From assembly GCA_047967505.1 (NCBI GenBank), contig CM106541.1: a stretch of 64,000 nt of DNA; one strand, given 5' to 3'. Below are positions 36,842 through 47,180 of the stretch, piece after piece. How positions within the stretch are numbered: position 1 is the first letter of the stretch; the number at the start of each line of letters is the position of its first letter. A program made the translations under genes and the position numbers. Below the pieces are notes generated by a model. It did not search any database and was not told the origin of the DNA. It saw only the letters and a program-made list of their open reading frames with translations. Source of the DNA: Dipteris shenzhenensis. Taxonomy: Eukaryota > Polypodiophyta > Polypodiopsida > Gleicheniales.

Positions 36842-38776
36842 ATTGGTGTGGCTACTAGGATACAAAGTCTCCACGGCTAGTGGTGGCATACAATCCGTTC
36901 ATCGACATTGACTGTGTGTGGTTTTGCGGCATCTTCTATGCGCAGTTTTCTGTTTCTGCACCTTCAATCTGTGACATCTGCTCCCGGTTCTCCATCCCTA
37001 CGATTGCAAAACTTATCTATTTCTACATTGCGCGTCTTTTGGGTTCCCGCACGTCTTCTGGATTCCTATGTGCACTACGCCCTCGCCATGCATCTTCGTC
37101 GCGCATCTTCTCCGAGCCCAGGTAGTCTTCTGGTCGCAAACCCGTGGTCTCTGTGCATTCTCAAAAAAAAACTTCTGTAATAGATCTCACGTCCACCTCT
37201 TCTTCTCCTCCTTCTCTTTCTCTTCTCTTCTCCTCTCCTCTCCTTTTATTAAGGAGTGGGAATTGAATCCAAGACCTCCCCATTCACAAATGGAAGACTT
37301 ACCAATGGGCCAACAAATAGAATAAGATGAAAATGTAATGATATTGCTTATATGTTGAAATCTCATGAATTATAACTCTCTAACTGTGGGGAGTTTCCTC
37401 TTGTTGTAAAAAGAAAAAGTACTTCACTTCATGTGCTCTATTCATATATCATACTAGATTGTAGATTTTGATTTTTTTTCAAGTACGGATGCCACACGAG
37501 AAGGGTGGATATTTATGTCACTTCTCGACGGGTTCAAGGATTTGGTGCTTGGTCCTCCGCTCATTACAGCTACCAATTGGCAAGATCTCTTTCTTGATCT
37601 TCATGTCGATCTTCAACAACTGATTATACAATGCATTGCTCAAGGAGACGACGGGTGGGATGATACACCATGGATGATTCAAGGTGAAGAACCAGTGATA
37701 CACTAGGAGGGCTTTGATTCCAATTCTACTCACTGCATGGTGATCCAACTACTTGCTGCATTGGAAGTAATTAAATAGGTGACATTCTTCCAAGGGTGGG
37801 ATGATCCACAAGCTTGGGGGGAGATTTGGCACATCTGCTTATTAATTCTTGTGGATAAGCTCGTCTTGAATGATTTCTTCTTGACCTCACTACAAAGGTC
37901 TCTAGGGCTTGGGTTGGTAATGTTGCCACCCTTGGATTTTCCTATCGGCTCAGGGCAAGAAGACTATTTGGTCATTCAAGACCTTGCTCATCGGTCTTTG
38001 AGCATCACGCTTCCTCAACAAATAGCACTAAGCCCTAAGATGAGATGTGAGCTATAGCAAGGGCTCTCAACAAGGAAGAGCAAGAAGAAGGGAAAGGTAC
38101 AAGAGATTTCTTCTATCTCTGAAGAAGTTGATCGGCACCCGCACATAGTAGATGTCATCATAGATAATTGCCATGTCAAAAGTGTGTGTGTCGATGGGAG
38201 AGCTGCATGTAATATCATGGTGCCCGTATCATGAAGAAGTTGAATTTGAAATGCACAAGTCGTTCCTCCACTCAAATCAAGGTAGTAGATGGTCGACGAC
38301 TCGCCACCCTGGGAGTCATTGAGGATTTGCCCATCACTGTCATTGGGTTGATCACCACCGTCAATTTCTATGTCGTGGACATTGAAGATATAGGCAGGAG
38401 TTACCTAGCCATACTCGGGAGACCGTGGTTGAGAAAGAGTGATGTAGTCAACTATTGGAAGATAGGACACATGTCTTTTGGTGCTTCAAAGGAGAAGATC
38501 CTAGTGCAACCAACTGCCACTGAACCAGAAGAAGAAGAGGAGTAGGATAGTGATACTTGCTCATCCTCCATGTCTAAGTCAATGGAAGATTCAGACAGGG
38601 GGGAGGAGTTCTCAAAAGAAGAAGTTTACATGATGAGTCCTCAACAGCTTGAATCTATGATTTCCCTTGATCTCACTCCAAGTGAGAAAGATGAGTTCCT
38701 AGAAATGTTCAAGATTTCCTTGATCTCTTCGCAACTAGCTACCACCACCTTCGCCATGTGATTGCCATAGAACACA
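36842..38776 (+). pseudogene. Gypsy G3 leader, gag and protease region
   Basis: The leader to about 37490 matches 5302-6350 of G2. A gag-like frame at 37515-37706 reads FKDLVLGPPLITATNWQDLF. Most of the middle of gag found in G2 is absent, because 37920 joins directly to sequence matching 9145 of G2. The protease part (38120-38545) contains VIIDNCHVKSVCVDG, VVDGRRLATLGVIEDLPI and ILGRPWLRKSDVV. TAG at 38055-38057 stands where G2 has CAG, and TAG at 38543-38545 ends the acidic tail. The sequence stops at the CACTA insertion point, at DLFATSYHHLRHVIAI-like residues of RT. Confidence 0.75.
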
Positions 38777-39000
38777 CACTACAAGGCATACGCCAATTTT
38801 TGATGAAAATACCGACGCTTTTTACATTAATTTTTTTTTTTGTCACGGGCGCAAACGTCGCTATAAAAGTCGCTAAAAGCATCAAAAAAGAACCATCGCT
38901 ATATAGGGACGATGATAAATGTCACAATATAGCGACACTGTTAATCGTCGCTATATAGCGACACTGCTAAACGTCGCCATATAGCGACGATTAACAGAAC
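38777..39000. repeat. CACTA left terminus and subterminal repeats
   Basis: After CACTACAAGGCATACGCC come repeated copies of GTCGCTATATAGCGAC and shorter variants, at about 38857, 38895, 38926, 38945 and 38970, on both strands. In En/Spm such subterminal repeats bind TNPA and are needed for transposition. The right end has the matching set. Confidence 0.8.
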
Positions 39001-39003
39001 TTC

Positions 39004-39071
39004 AAAAAAAGGATTAGTGGGGCTAAACACGGCTTGCCATGGCCCTGTTTAGCCCCACTAATCCTTTTTTT
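39004..39071. repeat. 68-bp hairpin near the CACTA left end
   Basis: Inverted arms of about 27 bases (GGATTAGTGGGGCTAAAC and its complement) flank a loop containing CTTGCCATGG; I see one mismatch. It lies just inside the subterminal repeats. Confidence 0.8.
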
Positions 39072-39312
39072 TTTGGTAATTACAAAACAAAGTTTTTTTA
39101 TAAAAAATTTTCCCTTGCGAAAAGGGTGATACAAAATCGCTCAAATGAAATGATCGAGCAATAAAAGCATATACATGTCGAACATATACAACATTGTTTG
39201 TTACAAAATTACCCTTTTGAAAGGGCGACACAAAATTACTCAAACGAGCGAATATACAAAATGACATACAAGGTGAAGAAAATGCAAACTGCTACTACCA
39301 CTACTACTACTA

Positions 39313-39719
39313 CTACTCATCTAAATCTGAATCGTCCTCGTCTTGTTGGCCTATTCCTTGGTCCTCGTGAGCTGTGCCTTCTCCCTGATCCTTGTCACAT
39401 GCGTCTGATCCCTGACCCTGGTGATTGCTCGCCTTTGATGATGGGACGCTTGAGCTTTGACCCTAAGAGTGAACCATATAAATCGAAAATTAGATTGGAA
39501 CTTAAAGAATAAAACAATTGAAAAAGTGAGATTACAAGTAGGAGTAGACTTATACCGTGTGAGCAGCCACCTCAGCCCAATCGACCATCGCTCCCATTGC
39601 CTCTTGCTCAATAAACCACAGCGTTGTTCCTATCCAAAATGCGTGTCGTGTCTCTACATCTATAGGAAGATGACCCATCGCAGCTTGTTGTGGATCCAAT
39701 TTATGAGAGTTAGAGTTAG
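39313..39719 (-). pseudogene. 3' exons of a minus-strand CACTA gene (acidic tail), probably TNPA-like
   Basis: Two exons with a good intron: 39556-39719 ends at GT on the minus strand (intron 39463-39555) and 39313-39462 begins after AG; phase 0 is kept and the second exon is exactly 50 codons including the TAG stop. The first encodes DVETRHAFWIGTTLWFIEQE; the last encodes a Gln/Ser-rich tail that ends DEDDSDLDE. Acidic tails of this type are common on CACTA TNPA/Transposase_24-like proteins. The exons are in the same orientation as the TNPA-like 5' part at 53970-54930, so they may be its 3' end, separated by 14 kb of inserted genes. That link is inference. Confidence 0.45.
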
Positions 39720-39976
39720 CTAAAGTGCATGTAATATGTAGTAAAACAAATAGAACAATACATTAAATGAGAAGAAGTAGACATACCACGGTTGCCTCAA
39801 ACGCCAACCGTCACCTGCACCTCAGTGCGAAGGAGGTAGTCAATAGAGCGAGCGAGAAAAAGCGAGCGGGCCCAATGAAGCGAGCGAGTTTTTTTACAAT
39901 TCCTCCGATGAGAACAAATTTGAAACCGAACTTACTATAGCAAGATGTTGTCATAATAAGCATACCAATAATCAGA

Positions 39977-40222
39977 CTCAGGGGGGTCACTATGTATAAA
40001 CTCTCTATATCACCTGCGTTCAAGTCTTATTTGTAAAATCCCTTATCCATAGATTTTTCATTAATAAAATATACCCTTTTTCTATTCAAATCTGTAAAAT
40101 TTTTCATAAATCATTTTAAATACTCCCTTATGTAAGTTAAATTCTGTAAATTTTAGAAATTAAAAATATCCTTCTGTTGAACTCACGTGATAGGGTTACA
40201 TAAGATGAGTGACCTCCCCAAG
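39977..40222. mobile_element. MITE copy G (246 bp)
   Basis: Ends are CTCAGGGGGGTCAC and GTGACCTCCCCAAG, with target duplication TAATCAGA (39969-39976) and TAATCAAA (40223-40230), one difference. It is more diverged than E, F and H. It was inserted into the CACTA element. Confidence 0.92.
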
Positions 40223-40413
40223 TAATCAAACTTACAATCCACCCTATCTTTCACTTGAAGAACATAAACTAATTACCAAACTCATAACATCAAACTCATA
40301 ACATAGATGACTATTGATATACCACTTCACCCACAAAATGCACTAGACCAAAACTTTCCAAATGTATCCATGGTTCACCACAACAATTATCAGTCTATGA
40401 ACAAAATGATGTT

Positions 40414-40781
40414 TTAAACCATGTTGTAATCCCCCTGACATTCATCATCAAGAAAGTAGTTGCACGCATGTGGTTTATCTAATTGCCACTCATCATATCT
40501 CTTGTCGGCTGTCATGAATCTTGTCATTTTTTCTGCATAGCATGGCAACAAACTACAACAAAACATACATTTCAAAGGAAAGTAAGTCAAAGTGGAACAA
40601 TGAAAATAATTTCCAATAAGAAGAACTTGCCATCCTTATGTGTTATACAAAAGACAATTCGCTACCAACAAAAAGCAAAAAAAATCAATTGCTAGATCAA
40701 GGCCTTACAAACACTATCCAAATCATCAAAATTTGTACTTTCTTGATTCAAAGGCACCCGTAAATGTTCACTATCTACCAT
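40414..40781 (-). pseudogene. Two short coding-like exons downstream of the methylase gene
   Basis: On the minus strand 40692-40781 reads MVDSEHLRVPLNQES and ends SVCKALI-stop. Upstream of it, in the same frame, is KIEDFESVI then TAG then HLYNM. 40414-40527 reads MTADKRYDEWQLDKPH and ends with TAA after DYNMV; it is preceded by a good acceptor (TATGCAG). Composition looks coding. They may be alternative 3' exons of the ParB-methylase gene or parts of the TNPA-like gene. No family is recognised. Confidence 0.3.
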
Positions 40782-40821
40782 ATTATAAAGATGCTAAATA
40801 ACACTTTCAAAGTCCTCAATT

Positions 40822-43800
40822 TTAGCATTCAAAATATATAACAAAAAAACTCAGGGCTAGTAGCATACTACTCATCAAAGGGGTTTGTGATAGGTTCCAC
40901 TCTCTCTTCTTCCCCCTCTCCATCATGCTCTGACCTGTGATCCGTTTTCCAGAATGATCTGCCACAAGTGGCTCAACAATGCTAGCCATAATACCGTTGT
41001 CTGAATCAAATGAAAAACAAGGCCTGCCAATGGCCTGACAAGCACGCATAAGAGGGGCTGTACCACAACCCATCTCTAGAACCAGCCCTCCAGGAACACA
41101 GAGAAGAGACATAATGCAACCTACAAAAAAACTACTCCTCTCTAGTCCACCTCGTGCTAGCTGAGAAGACATCGGCACGATTGTCCTTGCAGAGGGAGGT
41201 ATGTAATGAGTCCAGACATCTTCACGTGGATCAATCAAAAGCTGTTGGAAAAGTGGAAAGCTCTCCTCCCAAAAAACTATTGGATTCTTCTTTGCTCTAC
41301 GTATTAGAGCTAATACTGAAGATTGCATCTGGAAACCACATGGAGAAAAACATGTAGAGTATGTTGACTTCAACTAGCAAGCATTATAGCATGAAAGATG
41401 GCAAAGATAGCATGCATAGGACTTATCCTTCCAAACATAGCATGCATAGGACTAACGAGGAGACATTTTTCAAAGACACTTTTATCATGGAATGCAAACA
41501 TAGAATGCATGGAATGGTAGCTTACCTTAACACTTTTATCATGTTCTCTACAAAATCCATATGGAAACTTGTCATGAATGATCACACGTCTGACAACCTC
41601 CAAGCCCTGGACATATGCAAACCGTTCCATCCAACCAATACATTGTCCTACAAGCAATTAATTTTATTTAAAACTAGTAGAATGGAAACAAAAAATGTGA
41701 AATGTCAATTGTGGTATTGTGCCTTACCTGCCAAAGGACATATGCATGCCAACCAACCACTATCAGACAAAGAAGCTGATGCAACTGCAAGCCCATGCCG
41801 CACATGGTCCTCGAGCAAGACATTCCAAGTAGGAGTGGATCCTCTCTCATCAAGTGGATAGCCAGATGGAAAATCGAGCAATATAAAATCTGAAGCCCAC
41901 TTCACCTTCTTACCCATCCTCTTGTAGTCTTGATCTCGACTAGCCACTGTAATAAAAAACTCATGCAAAATAGCATACTTATCATTTCTTTTAGAGTCAG
42001 CAAAGTCTTTGCCCATTGCAATGTAATCTCCAACTGTACAAGCAAACAAAGGTGTGATGCCACGGGCCAAGGAAATGTCAGGTGACTGTGATCGATGGAA
42101 CACGTATTGCTTCACAAGTCCCGAGATTGATTCTCCACCTATATGCAAAAGCAAATTAATTACAGGTAAAACTAGTGTTAAAGGAACAACTACATATGCA
42201 GAACACAATAACACCCTTACCTGCACTCTCTATGTGATCCATGTCATGTCGCATAGGACTAGATGGTCCCTCATCTAGAAAGAGAACAATCATAAACTTA
42301 TTAATGCACTGACAAAACAAATTGAAGACAACATCAACAAACAATCATATTGTATCTTCCTTACCTTTTTCTGTAGGATGTTCTTGTTTCTCTTTCTCTT
42401 TCTTATCTCTCCTTGAGCTTCCCTCGACTTTGTCCTTACTTGCTTCATTGGCTTTTTGTGAAGCATAAGTATTGTACAAGTCTCTTTCCCGCACCAGTAC
42501 TTGTCCTTTAGGAAAATCTATCCACCAGGGACAATGTGCTAATTCCCATTGAGAGAGACGGTGCATGCCAGGTGGATACATGCATGCAGCATGACCAATC
42601 TCCACCCAACTCTTGCACAAATTTGGAATGTCAGAGATCCTTTTCTCTATTTCCAAGTGGGAGAGATATCTATCAACCAAGAAACATAAAAAAATTGGAT
42701 GTCCCAAACCATCAAAGGGTCAAGAAATCAAGTGGAACAACCATCAATGATTGTGTAATTACATGAATCAATAGCACAAAAATAGACAAATGAAAAATGA
42801 ACCTTCGAATGAATTGACAACATACCTATAAACCACCCTATGGGCAGCCATGTCTAACTCAGATAGTCCATCTCCTTTTTTTCCACCCTTGCTCTCCATC
42901 TTTGTTTCCTTTGATCTTAGCACCACAAACATATGTTTTCTCCCCTCTAGTTTTATATCCTCCATGTATTGCTGCAATGTGTAATCCTTAGGGGTATCCA
43001 AAGGCATGCCCATTGTTGTGATCACCCTCAAATCTTCAAGCACTTTCAATGACTGTCTCTCCACCTTCTCCAAAAATATCTCTCTACTAATCCACCTAAA
43101 CAGTAAAAGTTGACGCAATTTTATAATAAAAAAATAAGAGTCATGTTATTGGCAAGAAACAAACAAACACCATGAAAGATGATTTGTATTGGTAGAAGAA
43201 ACACACCCTCTGTACTCAAGGTCGCCCACAAGCATGAAGTACATGTCTCGCATAGGTTTAGTGGCTTCTAACAAAGAAAGGAAAATATTTTTTTTTTCTA
43301 ATCTCAAATCAGACTTTGCAATGAGTTGGAGCTTCTCCAATGTCACGCAAGAGTCCGCACCATCAAAGCGCAAGCATCAAAGCGCAAGGCAAACAACTTT
43401 TCCAACCAAGCCTCTCCAAGACCAGGATCTATACAATTCAACACCTATCCAAAGACGACATGTCAGACACTTAACTTCAAAATAAATGCAACAAAGTATA
43501 GAAAATTCAATTCACACCTTTCCCATCCTATCAGCAACAATTCTCTTTTGAATTATGGTACGTTGCTTTCCTTCTGCCTCTCCCCTTTGATCTAAAGGTA
43601 GGCTTTGTAGATATTTTGTCCATTGCTTTTTTAAGCTCTGTATTGTACTCAACCTACATACAAAAGTTCCAATTAGAGAAAGAAAAGGAGTGATAAAGAA
43701 GTAAGCATCAATACAAATGCAACATTCTACCTGGAAGACAAGCCTTGCCAGATAACCTCTTGTCAATGGAAACCATGGCTTCTTCCCTTTACTCTCTTGA

Positions 43801-44732
43801 GCCCTCCAATTCTCTATTGATTTGATCTCACTCGAAGACAATGTTTTCATAAACACCATAGAGTCACACTTACAAATGTTGTGTGCATTTATGAGTATGT
43901 CCCTTAGACTGGGTTTGATAATGGCATGTTCATTCATGCTAGAAAACAAACAGTAAAGTACACAACCCAATCAATAAATGCAAAGTAGCATAAAACACAA
44001 ATGTGGAGAAGATTCAAAGAGTCCATGTACTTACGAATTCATTCGTTGTAGCCCTGCCAAGAGAGCAATCTCACTAATTTTTCTTGGGTCAATTATTGTG
44101 CATACCACTCGTACATGTCTTTTCTTGTTTGTAGGAAAGATTTCCTTGATAACACTCATCCATGCAGTGGTCCTATGATTGCCCTCCCAAACAAATAACA
44201 TCTTTTGCAACATAAAATGAAAGTCAGTGTTAGACATCACATCTTTCTCAAACTCCTCATCCACCTCTCTCCAGGTGGGAGACCAACTCTTCCTCATATC
44301 ATCTGTCACAACTGTCTCCCCTCCATCACTCTTGCAGACAGATACAATGAAAGACCCTTTCTCTGGGAGATAGCCCTCCACTTGAAATGTACTTTTGAGT
44401 GAAGATACATCATCACGAAGACCTCTCACTCTTGCATAAGGTATCAACCTACACAAGGGAATGCGAGGACACTGGTTTGAATCAAGAATCCTACATTTGC
44501 CAATCACATCACCTCCTCCTTCCACCTGAACTTCACTATCATCCAACTCATCCTCCTCCACTCTTGGACCTTCATCTCTTTGAGTTGATGATACTTCAAC
44601 CTCTAGACCCACCACACCTTCTTGCTCTTCGGTTCCACCTACTGATGATTCAACATTGTGATCTTCTTTTGTTCCTCTTGTCACCTTTGTAGAATGTGCC
44701 ACTTGAACTTTTCTGCCTTTTTTTCCTGTCAT
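40822..44732 (-). pseudogene. ParB-like domain plus DNA N6A/N4C methyltransferase gene, 10 exons, one frameshift
   Basis: Exons (minus strand): 44035-44732, 43731-43938, 43518-43637, 43207-43444, 42826-43095, 42365-42669, 42221-42274, 41728-42138, 41526-41647, 40822-41373. All introns are GT-AG and every phase agrees. The third acceptor is chosen 13 bases inside an alternative AG. Total is 2,978 bases, or 988 codons with stop once a perfect 14-bp duplication at 43361-43388 (exon 4) is discounted. Residues 85-245 resemble a ParB nuclease-like domain: IPLCRLIPYARVRGLRDDV, then FVWEGNHRTTAW. Residues 700-930 resemble a beta-class DNA methylase in the order IV...X-I: DFILLDFPSGYP, LSDSGWLACICP, then VPGGLVLEMGCGTAPL and GRPCFSFDSD. 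DPPY and DPFxGSGT are both altered, so activity is doubtful. ParB-methylase fusions are familiar from phages and bacteria; here it sits inside a plant CACTA. Confidence 0.75.
43361..43388. repeat. Perfect 14-bp tandem duplication causing a frameshift
   Basis: CATCAAAGCGCAAG occurs twice in direct succession (43361-43374, 43375-43388). It lies in exon 4 of the methylase gene. With one copy the frame is open across the exon; with two the frame shifts and hits a stop. Confidence 0.95.
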
Positions 44733-45122
44733 CCTGAAAAGACAAAAAACAAGGCATTTTTCCAATCATAGTTCTCAAAACCTTTTCAATAAAAACCAAA
44801 ACTAAAAACAAGAAACAACATGTAACAATAGATAGAGTACAACCTACGGCAGGTTCAAAGGTCTTCTCAAATCTTTCCATATGCTCAAAAAAACATGAGA
44901 GCTTTTTCACATATATATATGATAAAGGTTTTGTTTATGAAAACATATGCAATACATATCACGAGGGCAAAGCCCCAAACAGATTATGAAGTGTGTACAC
45001 CTCACAAGGAAAAAGCTACAAACAAATATCTCAAACTGCTGACATATATGAATGCAAAGGTGTGTAAACTCGCACTTATGAATAAATATCATTTTACATA
45101 TCTAGACAAAAATACATGTATC
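44733..45122. other. Upstream region of the methylase gene
   Basis: No coding signal. AT-rich, with TATATATATATG near 44912 on the plus strand. It is the natural place for the promoter of the minus-strand methylase gene, but no defined promoter element can be claimed. Confidence 0.3.
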
Positions 45123-45540
45123 TACCAATGCAATTGATTTCCAGTTTAGGGAACATTCACCCACTTGTGTCCTAAAAGAAAAAGTTTCATCTCCAATGCA
45201 CATAGTATATCAACTTGCAGTGGTATCTATACACTTGGATATATGGAATTGCAGTGGCAAATATGCACTTCTATGCCTACCCCTTACCCTCATGAAAAGA
45301 CACCTTGAGAAGCGAAAAAGGACAGCGCGTTAACGCGCTGTCCTTTTTCGCTTCTCAAGGTGTCTTTTCATGAGGGTAAGGGGTAGGCATAGAAGTGCAT
45401 ATTTGCCACTGCAATTCCATATATCCAAGTGTATAGATACCACTGCAAGTTGATATACTATGTGCATTGGAGATGAAACTTTTTCTTTTAGGACACAAGT
45501 GGGTGAATGTTCCCTAAACTGGAAATCAATTGCATTGGTA
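45123..45540. repeat. 418-bp perfect palindrome without spacer (hairpin H1)
   Basis: The axis lies between 45331 and 45332 in GCGCGTTAACGCGC. The two 209-bp arms match from the axis to TACC at 45123 and GGTA at 45540; the coordinate sum is constant at both ends, so there is no net indel, and I saw no mismatch. The first mismatch is at 45122/45541. It is non-coding and would fold into a very long hairpin as single strand or RNA. Confidence 0.92.
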
Positions 45541-45719
45541 CAACAAGGCTTTTCTACTCAATCCTCCATGTATCAATACTCACAAGAGGTTGCTTCGACC
45601 ATTTCATCTTTTGTCTCCAAGTATGCTTTGGTATACAGGTCTTATGGTCTTTGGAATGCTATTGGACTCTTGGAGGGATAGGTCACATGGTCTTTTGATC
45701 GCTATGCAAGGAGGGGACT

Positions 45720-45790
45720 ATTGGACTGCCCGAGGGACCAAAATAGGCAACGCGTTAACGCGCTGTCTCTTTTGGTCTCTCATGCAATTC
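45720..45790. repeat. Imperfect palindrome H2
   Basis: Arms read GACTGCCCGAGGGACCAAAA on the left and the approximate complement ending TTTTGGTCTCTCATGCAATT on the right. The core is ACGCGTTAACGCGC. Several mismatches suggest an older copy of the hairpin family. Confidence 0.7.
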
Positions 45791-45964
45791 TAGAGCATAA
45801 ATAGGACTGTCTTCGAAATGCTACCTAGATGCCGATGGTCTACAAGGTTTTCTAAAAATTTTCCTCTTATCTCTACACTTGAACATTGGACTTGCACTCG
45901 CTCATTTGTTTTGTAAACTTCTTTCATCCGTTCAAGAGTTGAATATCACTTGAATGCCTCACAT

Positions 45965-46058
45965 GGGAGAGGGTCTTGGACTGCCTGGGGCAACAAAAGA
46001 GGCAGCGCATTAACGCGCTGCCTCTTTTACTGCCCTCCACAATCCAAGTTCCCCTCCC
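45965..46058. repeat. Imperfect palindrome H3
   Basis: The core is GCGCATTAACGCGC. Arms of about 45 bases include GGACTGCCTGGGGCAAC and CAAAAGAGGC on the left, with roughly 78 percent complementarity to the right arm (GCCTCTTTTACTGCCC). Confidence 0.75.
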
Positions 46059-46349
46059 TTGCATGACTCTGGGTAACTCTAGCAACCACATACATGCCTC
46101 GTATATATGGTTTGTAGAATATGGGCACAAATTTTTGACGGCAAGTCCTATGAAATGAAATGATACCTCGGGCTGCTACACAACCAAGTCAACAAAAAAC
46201 CTGTGAACACCATGGAGTCCTAAGCAACAACCACCGAGCAACGCAAGCAAAATGGAGTAACGAAACAAAATGGAGCAAGCAAAAGTCGTGAAGAGCCCGA
46301 AGAGATAAAATCCGACGCCAAAACGTAGACTAATTAGACTATACAGAAA

Positions 46350-46440
46350 GGCGTACATCCCATAGCCTGGGGCAGCAAAAGAGGCAGCGCGTTAATGCCG
46401 CGCTACCTCTTTTGCTGCCCCAGGCTATGGTGTGTATGCC
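46350..46440. repeat. Palindrome H4
   Basis: Arms ATAGCCTGGGGCAGCAAAAG and their complement surround GCGCGTTAATGCCGCGC, a slightly altered core with three or four extra bases. Outer complementarity continues with mismatches to GGCGTAC and TATGCC. Confidence 0.8.
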
Positions 46441-46471
46441 TTCCCACACTTCCCACAGTTCAAATGTTGTG

Positions 46472-46557
46472 GTGGCAGTTGGACTGCCTGGGGCAGCAAA
46501 AGGGGCAGCGCGTTAACGCGCTGCCCCTTTTGCTGCCCCAGGCAGTCCAACTGCCAC
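46472..46557. repeat. 86-bp perfect palindrome H5
   Basis: The axis is between 46514 and 46515. Arms of 43 bases contain CTGCCTGGGGCAGCAAAAGG; complementarity continues with one mismatch to 46468-46561. It has the same core and arm sequence type as H2 to H4. Confidence 0.92.
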
Positions 46558-46609
46558 TACATCCAAGAATGGAATTTCTAGCACGATAAGGATTCCAACC
46601 TTCAATGAG

Positions 46610-47180
46610 GTCGACTTGTCAATGAGGATTGGCGGTGAGGATTTGCGGTGAGGAGGTGAGGATTGGAGGCGGTGAGGAGGTGAGGAGCCAAGGTGGTGAG
46701 GTGGTGAGGAGGAGGCGGTGAGGAGCAGCCGATCTCTCTATCTCTCCTGCTCTTTTGCAAATGGAAATGGCATCGTGAGGTAAGCCTCAGCTCTTTTGGC
46801 ACGTGCTCCTGCGGACGAGGAAACCATCGCTTTAATCGGTGAAACAGAGGAAAGGTGGCGAAGAGAAAGATAGGAAGATGGAGGAGACGATGAGGTGAGA
46901 GCTATGGACGGAATGACGATGGAAGGAAGGAAGGATGGAGGCGGTGAGGCGGTGAAACAGTGAGGAGGCGGTGAGGAGGCGGTAAGGCGGCGTTGAGGAG
47001 GCGGTGAGGAGGCGAAAGAGTAGCAGTGAAGCGGAGTCGAAAGTAGCAGCATGCGGAGTCGAAAGTAGCGCGCGTGAGGCGAAAGAGCGAGTCGACGGCA
47101 GCAAGCGAGCGAGACTTAGAGTGAGACTTAGGTCAAGCGAGTGAGAGAGACTTAGATCAAGCGAGCGAGAGAGAGTGTTT
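46610..47180. repeat. Low-complexity GGTGAGGAGG and GAGCGAG repeats
   Basis: Degenerate units of GGCGGTGAGGAGG recur through 46630-47010, then GCGAGCGAGAGAGA-type units to 47180. Open frames here on the minus strand give Ser/Pro/Leu-rich low-complexity peptides and are not taken as genes. Confidence 0.8.

Noticed and set aside
45720-46561. Rho-independent terminators or tRNA-like folds at the GC-rich palindromes
   Set aside because: The context is nuclear plant DNA, there are no T-runs after the stems, and no cloverleaf can be drawn.
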